Shown here piece by piece: positions 11,450 through 21,539 of a stretch of DNA of 64,000 nt (the stretch's first letter is position 1; each line of letters begins with the position of its first letter). A program made the translations under genes and the position numbers. The notes beneath the pieces were generated by a model. That model did no database searches, was not told the DNA's origin, and saw only the letters and a program-made list of their open reading frames with translations. The stretch is from Calliopum simillimum (Eukaryota > Arthropoda > Insecta > Diptera > Lauxaniidae): assembly GCA_951812925.1 (NCBI GenBank), contig OX638369.1, positions 22,659,329-22,723,328 on the forward strand. Direction: 5' to 3'.

Positions 11450-13890
11450 AAAATCGATGTAAATTTTAAAGTAGCAAAAGGTAGCAAAATTTTCTTGTCG
11501 CTTCTAGAAGTCAATACTAAACGGAATATTTTTGAATCATAACTAATACTTGGAAAGGCTTGAAACCTAATTAAATTTGATTAATATTGTACTTAACCAA
11601 TATAAAAGGGTATCCTGAAATAACATTTAATTTTTTGAATTATCGCCAGGTATTGAGAGTATCTGCCCCACTGTGGGACGGAACAAAAACCAGGTTCCTA
11701 CCAGTATTTGGTCAGACTAAGGAAAGATTGGATTAATTTAATAAAATTTATCAACGAGGACATAGATAACAAAATAATATATATCACAAAATAAAGAAAA
11801 TGACATGCAACATGAGAGATTTTTTCATATAAAAATAATATTTTGACTTAGCTTAGTAAAATGCTAATTAATTTACCTTAGACGATTGTCAAAGACAAAA
11901 AAAAAATGCTTGTAATACTTACGGATATAACCAATAAATTAATGAAAAAAAATTTGAAATTTGACAGGTTTTAGTTTTCTCACAATATAAAAATTTGCCG
12001 TGGAATGGCCGTTATATATTTTTGAACCTTAAAATTTTGAAGCAATTTATTTTAGACTGAATTCAGATTCAGAATGGAAAAGTGCAACAAAAATGTATAT
12101 TCTTGTATATCTTTGTTGAATATTTATTTTTTTTTTTTTTTCAGTTTTCACGTAAAAGAAAGTGCCAAAAAATTTAATTAATTTCGTTCCGAAGCACCGT
12201 CACGGACCTTATTCTCATTGACTGTTTCGGCATATTTAGCTTGGTGGCTGTCCATTAACCTCATGGTGCTTCGGGGACTGAACAAGCTTCACGCTTTGTG
12301 TATTTTTTGTGCTTTTTTAATGCACGCTACCGTCGCATAGGGGGAGGCAGTTATTTTTAATGTTTTAGCGTTACGAGTTTTATGAACAGCAGATGCAATG
12401 ATCTAGCATTTATACACCTCGACAATGCAATTTCACTAATACCTAAGCTCAAAATCGACAGTTTAACCCACAGTTACAAAAATATAATAAAGTATTCAAT
12501 AAAAAAAAATCATAAATGTCATGCACAAATTAAATTCCAATTGGGGCACACACATGCCTTCAACGATACGGACATGACTGACACAACCATACAAAAGGCG
12601 AGAAAGTCGAAAAAAGTTTTGTAGTCAACCACAATGGCGTTCCCGCAAGTGTCCATTCAACACAGTGTTAACCCAACCAAAAGTTGAACCACAGTCTGTC
12701 AACCATTTAAACGGAAGTGGCTTAATGGTGTCACTTCCGTTTGCATTTACAATACGAGTAGATGCAAAAAAAAAAATAAAAAAGATAGGGATTAAAAAAG
12801 TGAAAGACAACAAAAATATGAAATGAGTTTAATTTAAGTTTTATGTTGAGGGTACAGCAGCAACGCACAAATTAAGTGCAGTTTTACAGAACTAAAACAA
12901 TGCTGACTGCACCAAGGATGCAAGGCGCTTTTTCAACTGGTATCGTCGTACTACTTGTACAGTGCAGCACCCGCATGAACGACGGTCACTTTTGCTGTTG
13001 CAATTGCTTTTGCTTCTGTTCTGTTGCCTTTCAAAAAGTTCAGATTGTGTCAAAAACTGCCACTTAAAGTCATTTGTGTTTTCCAAAAAAATTAAAAAAC
13101 AAAAAAAAAAAAATGTTTGCTACGACTTTTATGTGTTTGAATATAAAAGTTCAAAGAATAATTTTACTTTTCGTTTGCTTCTTACCCAAGCAAATCTCTT
13201 TGGTCATCAGTAGCAAGCAGTCAGTCGGTTGACCTCAAGAGTTTCATTTTCATGCTGTTCCATTTTGTTTGGAATGCCTTTTGACCTCAGTGCAATTTTC
13301 TGCACAAATTTTTTGGAACAAAAGTGCTAAAGTGGATAAGGCATTGAAAATGCGATAATATGATTGTCAGTCGAAAAAAGAAGACATTTAAAACTAAATT
13401 TTGTTTTGCTGAAGCTTTAACATTTAAAAAAAAGTTATGCTCTACGAGTACGAAGCTAGCAATTTTTTTAAAAAAAATTCAATATGTTTAACTTTCAAAA
13501 GCTAAGCCTTGCTCAAGCTAAATGTAGACTAATACAAGATTTCGATTCCAATTTAAACCTTTTCCACCCCAAATTGATCTTTTTTCAATTCAAGTTAAAC
13601 TTTTTCCAAAGAAATTAACCTTTTCTAAATCAAAATAAACTTTTGATTTGTTTTGGAAAAAGCTTAAATTGATTTGGAAAAAGATCAATTTATTGTGGAA
13701 AAGTATAAACTTGGAGTGGAAATCCTGTATACGATACTATCATTAGCTTAATATACTTGACAATTTTAACATTTTTAAACAATTATTTATTTATTTTAAT
13801 TTAAAAACAGAATTTGTATAACTTTCAAAAGCTAAGCCTCGCTCAAGCTGAACGTATTAACAATGACTGATATGAAACTTAATACATATG
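11450..13890. other. Gene-free interval
   Basis: No exon could be supported. Two short inverted repeats occur: GAAGCACCGTCACGG near 12191 with TGGTGCTTCGG near 12266, and AACGGAAGTGGC near 12711 with CACTTCCGTTT near 12731. Around 13550-13720 there is a diffuse palindrome built from CTTTTTCCAAAT-like words. ORFs here are short and lack family resemblance. Confidence 0.4.
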
Positions 13891-13893
13891 TAT

Positions 13894-14274
13894 ATTAGGA
13901 TTGTTCAAATTTGTATGAAAAACAAAAAATTGGTTAGTAATTGCGTTCGCACGGCACCAAAATGTTCTCTTTGATGCAAATAAGCACTATGTAAAATTTG
14001 GTTCATTTCGAAGAATATTTGATGCATAACTTACCATTTTAAAAACCAAAAGGTGGTATTTTCATATGAGTTTTGTGCCGCTAAATCCGAATCGGCAATT
14101 TTAGAGATATTGACCATTCCATTTTATCTCTTAATTTTCCACCTAGAATGAATGCATCAATGGTTCCCTGAAATGAACTAAATTTTACATGGTTCTTATA
14201 TACACTAAAAAAAAACATGTTCGTGCTGTGAAAGCGCCATTCCAAAAAATTTTTAAATTTTGAACCACCCTAAT
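13894..14274. mobile_element. Inverted-repeat MITE
   Basis: The left end ATTAGGATTGTTCAAATTT pairs with the right end AAATTTTGAACCACCCTAAT. Pairing continues inward through the TGTAAAATTTGGTTCATTTC and GATGCAT blocks. It lies 74 bp beyond the stop codon of the neighbouring minus-strand gene. Confidence 0.65.
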
Positions 14275-14347
14275 GTAACATGCTCAAATATTTAATAATT
14301 TAATAATTTTTAAAAAACCAATAACTTTTTTCTTTAAATTTTATAAT

Positions 14348-17300
14348 CTATGGCAGCCAATCAGGATCACCACCATCATTATAGTCTTGCGATAAATCAG
14401 TGAAATGAAAGGTATCATCTAATGATGCAACAGCAGAATGTGACATATAAGCACCTGAATCGATAGACACACAACTATTGTAACCCAAAGATGTTTCCGT
14501 TTCTATGCACTGTTTTTTAGCATCATCAATTTCAATGATATTTAGTTCATATTCAATATCAGCAGAGAATAAGGTACGTTTACGCCGTAAGCTTTGCATA
14601 CTACTACTGATGCATGGTGAATTTAAAGGTGCCGGTGGATTTGGACTCCAATCATTTGCATGATATACTTCTGCTTGAACTGTTAACTGCTGTGATGGTA
14701 CTTCAGGGCTACTAAAAGGTGATGAGTCATTGCCGTTATAGCACCTATAAGGTAAGGAAAGCGAGACTGAACTTTAGTTTAAAAATTTAAATTTAAAGTA
14801 CCAATTATACTTTATTTTTATAAACTTATTTGCTTGAAGTGTCAAGCCTGTGCTATACTCGTTCGCTTGTGAACTGAAAAGTGAGAATATTGTAAATTAT
14901 TATGTTGTTTTTGGAGTTCTGTTTCAAAGTTTACCTGATCATCGTTGAATTTTTTACATCGTTCATAGGTAAAAACTCAAAATCGGTTTCCTGGAATTAA
15001 TAATATTTCAATATTTAATAATTCATTGATGTTCCACAGTTAAAGTGACCTGATCTTCTTAAAATCAAATCTAAAAAAGTAAATTTTTGTTCACTAAAAG
15101 ACTTTCGATCGCCATAAAATTCCAAAAAATGTTTGAATTACAGCATTTTGAAATTTTAAAATGAAAAATTTAAGTTCGTAGATATCGAAATTCTTTCAGT
15201 TAAGGTGTATAATTATGTATGTCTTAATGAAGCCAAATCGATTGCACACTGCTCAGAACCAGACCTTGAAACTTTTATTCAAAAAGTTTTACAAATGAAA
15301 GTTTTTGAAAACTTTTTATGTATAAAAATTATAAAAACTTTGATGATAAAAAGTTTTAAAAACTTTTAGTTGTGAAAAGATTAATTAAAACTCTACTTAC
15401 ATAGTATTTTTTTTAAAAAAGTTTTCTTGGAAAAACTTTTATAAAAAATTTTATTTTTAAGTTTTTCAAAAAGTTTTTTTAATTTTTATTTAAAAAGTTT
15501 TTAAAGTTTCACATAAAAGTTTTTTTTTAATGAATGTATGTTAAAAAAAAAAATAAAAAATTAATATAGATCCGGTTTCTGTACATACTTATCTATTGAG
15601 CTGGAAGACAAGTTTTTTCAAAAACTTTTAAAAATAAAAGTTTTTTCTGACTTTTATTTTAAGCCTTTTTTCAAACTTTTATCTAAATGATTTAAAAGTT
15701 TTAAGTCTGATTTAACTAAAAAAAAAAACTTTTAAAACAGTTTATTTCAAGGTCTCCTCAGAACATGTCTAAGCAGTGAATCCTACATTAACGTAATAGG
15801 AGGTAAGGTCACTTTTCCTGTGAAACATCACATATTTTCATTAGAAATCCTACTTCCTCCAAATGAAAAGAAACTAATGAGGAGCATCTAAAGTGAGAAG
15901 TATATTAGTGACATACCGTAAACCCCATACACTCCTTACGTTCCAGCGTATCAGGTTCATCTTCCATTGTTGATGCACTCAGTGCTTTGATTATTTGTCG
16001 CATCTCTAGCAATTCCATGCCAACTTCATAAAAACCTAAGCCTGTAATAAAATGGGGCACACCACAAAGTTTAAATTATAAAAAAAATTATAAAAGGGCA
16101 TGTTAATGGGCATTTTTCGAACTAATATGGACGCCAAAGTAAAAAAAAAAAACGAAAAAAACTTTAAATATTAACTTTAAAGGTCCAGAGTTTTGCAAAA
16201 TCTTTCTAAAGCTTATAAATACAATTAGCTAAAAGTTTTTAATAAAATTTTTTTCGTCAAACAAGTCGGAAAATCAGTTTTTTCCCTATAACTCCTCAGG
16301 GGTACATTTTAAAGCTCTACCTGAAGCAATTTTTTGTTAGTCTAGGCCTCCTCTATCACCTTCCAGAACCTTCGTTGGGAATCGGTAGAATACCGGAAAC
16401 GTAAGAATCGTAGGACTGTTCTGTAAAAACTGTTCTTAGTTCCGTTTTTTGAAATTCGCAAGACCAGTAGGTATATAGGCAAAAGTAATGTAAAATTGGG
16501 CTCTGTTTTCACGAAAAGTTTACTTAATGGTGCGGAATTAATAGTATTAAATTAATATTGGCCCTTTACGCAAGTGCTTCAAAATCAAATGAAATGTTTT
16601 TTTTAAGTGGAATAAGATCATAAAGAGGCGAATGTAATGTCATACACATTTTGTGGCATTATAATCATTTTTTCAACTTAATCAGGCATGTTCTGAAATC
16701 CGATTAACTTCGGAAACGGAATGAAAGCAATCTTCAATTTAAAATCGACGTTTTCTTAGCATCGACCGACTAAGCGAGCACTTAGCAAAAGTCATATTTC
16801 AAGATGATTCTGCACCTTGTCATCGTTGGAAATCTCTAGATGTCCCACTTACCATTGTATTTGGCTTTATTTTTTCGATAAATTTACAATAAGGAGATAT
16901 TTATTTTCGCGTTGGTAAATAAATATAATGACCTTTTGGGAATTAAGTTAAGCAAATGGCCGGGCAAAAGCCCCAACCTCAATCCAATTGAGAATGCTTA
17001 GGCCATTTTAAAATGAAAAGTGTGCCAACTAAACTTTCCGTGAAAACAGAACCCAATTTTATTTATTACTGACAGAATACCAGCCAAAACATATGACATT
17101 ACTTTTGTCTCCACAAGAATATTGAAAATTCAGCATAAAAATAAATATAAAACGCAACGTAAAATTTTCAATCGAAAATGCGCCGAACTAAAGTTGAACG
17201 TAGAGGTATAGTTTCTTGGGCATATATTCATAGAATTAAATGAACTTTCTGCCTAGGTTGCTGTTTTGTTTGAAAAAATTCGTCTAAAAATATGAATCGT

Positions 17301-20300
17301 TTATTTTGAAAGTCGGTCGTAATAATCGGCTATTTGACCTATATCACTTTTTCAAATATATACCATCAATTCCACACCATCAAGTAAACTTTTCGTCTAA
17401 ACAGACCCTTATTTTATTGATTATTGGCAGAATATCGGCCAAATCATATTATGACATTATTTTTGTGTCTATAAGAATTTTTAAAATTTAGTATGAAAAT
17501 AAAAAAATATTAAATGCAAGGTAAAATTTTCGGTCGAAAATGCGCCGAACTAAAGTTGAACGCAGAGGTATGGTTTTTTGCGCAAATATTCATAGAATTG
17601 AATAAGCTTTAACATAAGTGGGTAGCCGAATCCGATAAAATTTCGTCGATACAATTTGGCCCCCCTGCGGGTAAGGGGTCAGAATATGCCCGAGGTAAGC
17701 ATGCCTGTCGTAAAAGGCGACTAAAAGCGGGTGACCAGCCAGGGTGTGGAAGGGTGTAGCGTTGGACAGCGTTGCGCCTCGAAAGAAAAACCCACAATGC
17801 CCGTTACTGGCACTGACAAGGCGAGTCGATGCCGCCTTAAAATAAGCATCTTGTCGAAATCCTGAAGCGTCTGATCCAGAGTGGGCGGCTCCCAGGTCAG
17901 CGTCTGTTCCAGATTGGACGGCTGAAATTAAAAGTGAATTTGGCCACTATATTTGCAGCGCTTGCCGGATCCAGCTTTAAGCTTATAACTTACTGCGTGG
18001 GGCGTTGCCGAGAAGATTATACTAATGAAGCATGGATCGGAAAACGATGGGAAATAACTCTCCAAGTGGTACCCACCAGAGTGTGGTTAATCCACCTGCC
18101 TCGGCAGCATGCACATCGGATTTGGAGGTGCAAGAAACATGCATAGTTAGGAATGATTCTCCTATAACTGGAACCAATATGGTTTCTCAAAATTTTAAAA
18201 TCCTTTCGATGAAAACTCGAACACACATCGGCTCTTGGAATGTCCGAACTCTAAATGAACCAGGCAAAATACACCAAGCCGTTAGAGAACTCCACAAATT
18301 CAACCTTGAGATATTGGGATTAAGCGAGTGTAGATGGAACGGTGCCGGCGAATATGTACTTCCTGACGGCGAAAAATTTCTATACTCCGGTAGATCGCAA
18401 GATGACATCCACAGGGATGGAGTTGGATTTTTGCTAAGTAAAACTGCAGTAAAGGCAGTAATGGAATGGAAACCTGTAAACGAAAGACTCATTTGGGGCA
18501 GATTTCGAACCCCCGCAAGAAATATTACCATCTTCCAAGCATACGCGCCCACAGAGTTGGCAGAGAGAGAAACCAAAGATGAATTCTACAGCCAGCTCGC
18601 TGCAGCAATAAACAGTGCTCACAAGAACGACATCATAATGGTTATGGGCGATTTGAATGCCAAAGTAGGCTCAGAAAACCTTAACCTAGAGCACGTGATT
18701 GGAAGACATGGCTTGGGTGCGAGAAACGACAATGGAGAGCTTCTCATTGACGCCTGCAATACAGCCGGTCTTGTCGTTGGAGGTACGCTATTCCCACACA
18801 AAAAATGCCATAAAGCTACTTGGGTGTCTCCAAACAACACCACTGAAAACCAAATCGACCACTTCTGCATTAGCAGAAAATGGAGAGGGAGTCTTCTGGA
18901 CGTACGAGTAAAGAGGGCCGCTGACATAGGCTCCGACCACCATCTTCTCGTCGCGGTCATTCGACTAAAACTTGCCGCTAATAAACGTCCCAGCGAACAA
19001 TCTGTAGCAAAAAAATTCGACGTGCTTAAGCTTAAGAACGATGAGGTACGCAGATCTTTCGTAGAAGAACTTAAAACAGTTCCGTTCGATTGTGGTGGAA
19101 GTATTGAAACATCATGGAGGGCCGCTAAGGCTGCGTTCTTAAACTCCAGTGAAAAAATACTTGGGTTTCGACCCTCGAACAAGAAGCACTGGATGAGCGA
19201 GGAAACGTGGGGTCTTGTCGAAAAAAGAAGAAGCGCGAAAAAACTGAGAGACGACGCTAAAACTAGAGCGCAAAAGAACGTCGCCGAAAAGGTCTTTAAC
19301 TCTCTCAATAAAGAAGTCAGGCGATCGTGCAGACAAGACAAAAGAAGAATGTATAACGACCTCGCGAGCGAAGCCGAAAGCGCTGCAAATGCTCAAAATC
19401 TCAGGCAGCTTTACGATATCACCCGCAGATTATCAGGCAGAAAACTCCAACAGAGCCGCCCTATCAAAGACAAAAACGGAAATCTCTTAACATCTGCAGA
19501 CGACCAACTAAACAGATGGAAAGAGTATTTTTGCGATATACTAAATCCCATGTCTACCACATCCCTGCAACCAGAATCACCAACTACAACTGCCGCAATG
19601 ACTCGCAGTAGTAGTCGAATACAAACACCGCCGCCTACAATTGATGAAATTGTGAAAGCTATCCAAAGCATGAAAAACAACAAGGCCGCCGGTATAGATC
19701 AAATAACAGCTGAACTGCTAAAGGCATGCCCCGTAACATCAGCTAAAATTCTCCATCCTCTGCTCAACAAAATCTGGAGTGAAGAGCGTTTGCCAGAAGA
19801 TTGGCTACATGGCATGTTAGTCAAATTACCGAAAAAAGGTGACCTAAGCGAGTGCCGAAACTATAGAGGCATCACCTTGCTCTCAGTTCCATCAAAAGTA
19901 CTGACGAAAGTGCTTCTGAGCAGGGTAAGCGAAAAACTTGATTCAGCCATTCGAAAGCAGCAAGCAGGATTCCGGCGAAACAGATCATGCGTGGATCAAA
20001 TCAACACGCTCAGAATAATTGTCGAACAATCATGCGAGTGGCGTGCTGCACTTCAACTTGTCTTCGTTGACTATAGCACTGCCTTTGACAGTGTCTCCCG
20101 AGAAAACATCTGGGCGTCACTGCAACGAAGAGGTATTGCCGCAAAGGCCATAAACTTAGTACGTGCACAATATGAAGGCTTTAAATGCAGTGTGTTACAC
20201 AACGGGTTGTTGTCACCGACATTCACCACTAATTCAGGCGTACGACAGGGGTGTTTACTATCACCATCACTCTTCCTTATCGTTCTTGATGATATCCTAG

Positions 20301-21516
20301 ATAAAGCTCTTAATAAGGCCAAAAGGGGTATTCAATGGAACTTTACCGAACATCTGGAAGATCTCGACTACGCTGACGACATCTGCCTCTTATCGTCCAA
20401 ACATTCAGATATGCAAAGCAAAATTGAAGACCTTGTCTTGGAATCACAAAAGGCCGGCCTAAAAATCAACGTATCCAAGACTAAAAGCATGAAGCTAAAC
20501 GCAAGCAATGACATGACGTTTAAAGCTGGCAGTGATGACATCGGAAACGTCGATAGCTTCACGTATCTAGGCAGCATTATCTCCATGGATGGTGGAGCAA
20601 AAGAGGATATCAACTCAAGAATAGCAAAAGCAAAAGGCGCGTTTGCTCAACTGAACAAAATATGGTCTTCATCCGTTATATCCACCAAAACGAGAGTGCG
20701 CATTTTTGATTCGAATGTGAAATCGGTTTTGTTATATGGGTGCGAAACATGGCTTGTTACTGAACAACTAACAAACAAGCTGCAAGTATTCGTCAACAAA
20801 TGCTTAAGGCGTATATTAAAGGTTTGGTGGCCTCGCACTATATCAAATGCCGAGCTACATCAAAAATGCAAACAGAAGGCTATAGCAAACGAGATCAAGC
20901 TGCGCAAATGGGGATGGATTGGTCACACTCTCCGGAAACCACACAGCGAAGTTTGTCGCCAGGCCCTTGAGTGGAATCCACAAGGCAGTAGAGGACGTGG
21001 TAGACCCAAAACCAACTGGAAAAGGTCGTTGGAAAAGGAAATCCAAGAATCGGGAAAATCGTGGCAAGAGATCAAAGTCATCGCAAGAGATCGTGACAAA
21101 TGGAGAGATTTCATATTGGCCCTATGCTCCTCCTAGGAGTTAAAGGAGAATACATACATACATACAATGTATATGCTAAATGAGAAACGCTCGGCTTAAA
21201 CTAAATTTAGATTTGGGCCCAAAAGTAAACTTAAGTTAAAAGTTGTTTGTAAACTGGAACAACGCGATTAGGCAACTCACACTTTATTTTTTGTGCGTAA
21301 ATGAAGATTATTCAAAAAATGACTTGACTACATAAGCAAATCCGATAAACATATGTAAATAAGGAAGAAAAGACTAATTGTTGGATTAAGGGATAAAACA
21401 GAGCTAAATTGAAAATTGCAAAGGTAAAAAATGACCTTGAACTTACCGGACAAAGTAGATTGCAGCTCTTTAAATTCAAGCCGGTCTTTAACCTTAGCTT
21501 GACTACGTAGTTCCAT
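14348..21516 (-). CDS. Uncharacterised five-exon protein gene (231 aa)
   Basis: Five minus-strand exons join in one frame: 21516-21447, 16041-15917, 14990-14935, 14873-14826 and 14744-14348 (stop). Every junction has GT and AG and matching phase (1, 0, 2, 2), and the 696 coding bases give 231 aa. The start is MELRSQAKVKDRLEFKELQS. Exon 2 encodes a probable helix (VGMELLEMRQIIKAL). The rest is Ser/Pro-rich and acidic with a basic patch LRRKRTLF and the ending GGDPDWLP. No signal peptide, membrane span or catalytic motif is seen, and I do not recognise the family. The weakest junction is the exon 4 donor (GTTTAT). Intron 1 (~5.4 kb) carries an intact RTE element in the opposite orientation. The closed phases and biased composition argue for a real gene. 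Confidence 0.7.
15258..15755. repeat. AAAAGTTTTT-rich foldback repeat
   Basis: GACCTTGAAAC on the left mirrors TTTCAAGGTC on the right. The interior is dominated by AAAAGTTTTT and AAACTTTT words on both strands. It lies in intron 2 of the minus-strand gene. A similar but shorter T/A mosaic occurs at 49090-49330. Confidence 0.55.
16797..17040 (+). pseudogene. Tc1-like transposase relic
   Basis: The translation shows FQDDSAPCHR at 16797 and, near 16945, LSKWPGKSPNLNPIENA followed by a stop and AILK. These are the second Asp region and the WPG.SPDLNPIEN...W block of Tc1 transposases. The last catalytic block survives as NPIEN, but the Trp that should follow is a stop, and a frame disruption lies between the two blocks. 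Only the C-terminal third is present. It lies inside MITE-like sequence in intron 1. Confidence 0.75.
16900..17612. repeat. Two tandem copies of a ~359-bp MITE-like unit
   Basis: AAAATGCGCCGAACTAAAG occurs at 17178 and again at 17537, a spacing of 359 bp. Both are preceded by CAGAATA(C/T)C(A/G)GCCAAA and an ATGACATTA block, and followed by TATTCATAGAATT. The same inner block (CATCAAGTAAACTTTTCG-like, then ACAGA, then ATTTTATT) recurs in the MITE inside the mariner at 51327-51578, so this is a dispersed family. Confidence 0.6.
17620..21172 (+). mobile_element. Full-length RTE-type non-LTR retrotransposon
   Basis: The element comprises a GC-richer 5-prime leader from ~17620 (with CCTGCGGGTAAGGGGTCAGA and GCATGCCTGTCGTAAAAGG), the single long ORF, a very short 3-prime UTR and a CATA-type microsatellite tail (GAGAATACATACATACATAC). 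Base composition is clearly less AT-rich than its surroundings, a sign of recent arrival. It sits in intron 1 of the minus-strand gene, antisense to it. The left boundary is approximate; no clear target duplication was found. A 55-bp copy of its 3-prime end lies at 52741. Confidence 0.85.
18032..21136 (+). CDS. RTE retrotransposon endonuclease/reverse transcriptase
   Basis: The 1034-aa ORF has no stop or frameshift. After ~60 leader residues comes an AP-like endonuclease (about residues 60-290) with GSWNVRTLNEPGKI, LSECRWNGAGE, FQAYAPTE, MGDLNAK, ENQIDHFCIS and GSDHHLLVAV. The catalytic Glu, Asn, Asp and His positions are therefore present. The reverse transcriptase (about 530-800) has LPKKGDLSECRNYRGITLL, FVDYSTAFDSVSR, GVRQGCLLSPSLF and LDYADDICLL, with both metal-binding Asp of the YADD box. 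The C-terminal part carries YGCETW, WIGHTLRK and GRGRPKTNW blocks typical of RTE-like elements. The protein nicks target DNA and primes cDNA synthesis on it. The first ATG was taken as start; the Met near residue 62, just before the endonuclease, is an alternative. Confidence 0.9.
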   Translation: MDRKTMGNNSPSGTHQSVVNPPASAACTSDLEVQETCIVRNDSPITGTNMVSQNFKILSMKTRTHIGSWNVRTLNEPGKIHQAVRELHKFNLEILGLSECRWNGAGEYVLPDGEKFLYSGRSQDDIHRDGVGFLLSKTAVKAVMEWKPVNERLIWGRFRTPARNITIFQAYAPTELAERETKDEFYSQLAAAINSAHKNDIIMVMGDLNAKVGSENLNLEHVIGRHGLGARNDNGELLIDACNTAGLVVGGTLFPHKKCHKATWVSPNNTTENQIDHFCISRKWRGSLLDVRVKRAADIGSDHHLLVAVIRLKLAANKRPSEQSVAKKFDVLKLKNDEVRRSFVEELKTVPFDCGGSIETSWRAAKAAFLNSSEKILGFRPSNKKHWMSEETWGLVEKRRSAKKLRDDAKTRAQKNVAEKVFNSLNKEVRRSCRQDKRRMYNDLASEAESAANAQNLRQLYDITRRLSGRKLQQSRPIKDKNGNLLTSADDQLNRWKEYFCDILNPMSTTSLQPESPTTTAAMTRSSSRIQTPPPTIDEIVKAIQSMKNNKAAGIDQITAELLKACPVTSAKILHPLLNKIWSEERLPEDWLHGMLVKLPKKGDLSECRNYRGITLLSVPSKVLTKVLLSRVSEKLDSAIRKQQAGFRRNRSCVDQINTLRIIVEQSCEWRAALQLVFVDYSTAFDSVSRENIWASLQRRGIAAKAINLVRAQYEGFKCSVLHNGLLSPTFTTNSGVRQGCLLSPSLFLIVLDDILDKALNKAKRGIQWNFTEHLEDLDYADDICLLSSKHSDMQSKIEDLVLESQKAGLKINVSKTKSMKLNASNDMTFKAGSDDIGNVDSFTYLGSIISMDGGAKEDINSRIAKAKGAFAQLNKIWSSSVISTKTRVRIFDSNVKSVLLYGCETWLVTEQLTNKLQVFVNKCLRRILKVWWPRTISNAELHQKCKQKAIANEIKLRKWGWIGHTLRKPHSEVCRQALEWNPQGSRGRGRPKTNWKRSLEKEIQESGKSWQEIKVIARDRDKWRDFILALCSS

Positions 21517-21539
21517 ACTTATATATTATATTTTTAGAA

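Noticed and set aside
12625..12813. Minus-strand 62-codon ORF with a signal-peptide-like start (MLSFTFLIPIFFIFFFAS)
   Set aside because: The hydrophobic part comes from an A/T-rich tract and the rest has no recognisable cleavage context, cysteine pattern or splice signal. Kept out for lack of support.
18187..19341. Long minus-strand ORFs (129 and 240 codons) opposite the RTE gene
   Set aside because: They are shadows of the strongly coding plus-strand frame; residue composition is anomalous and no motif is present.
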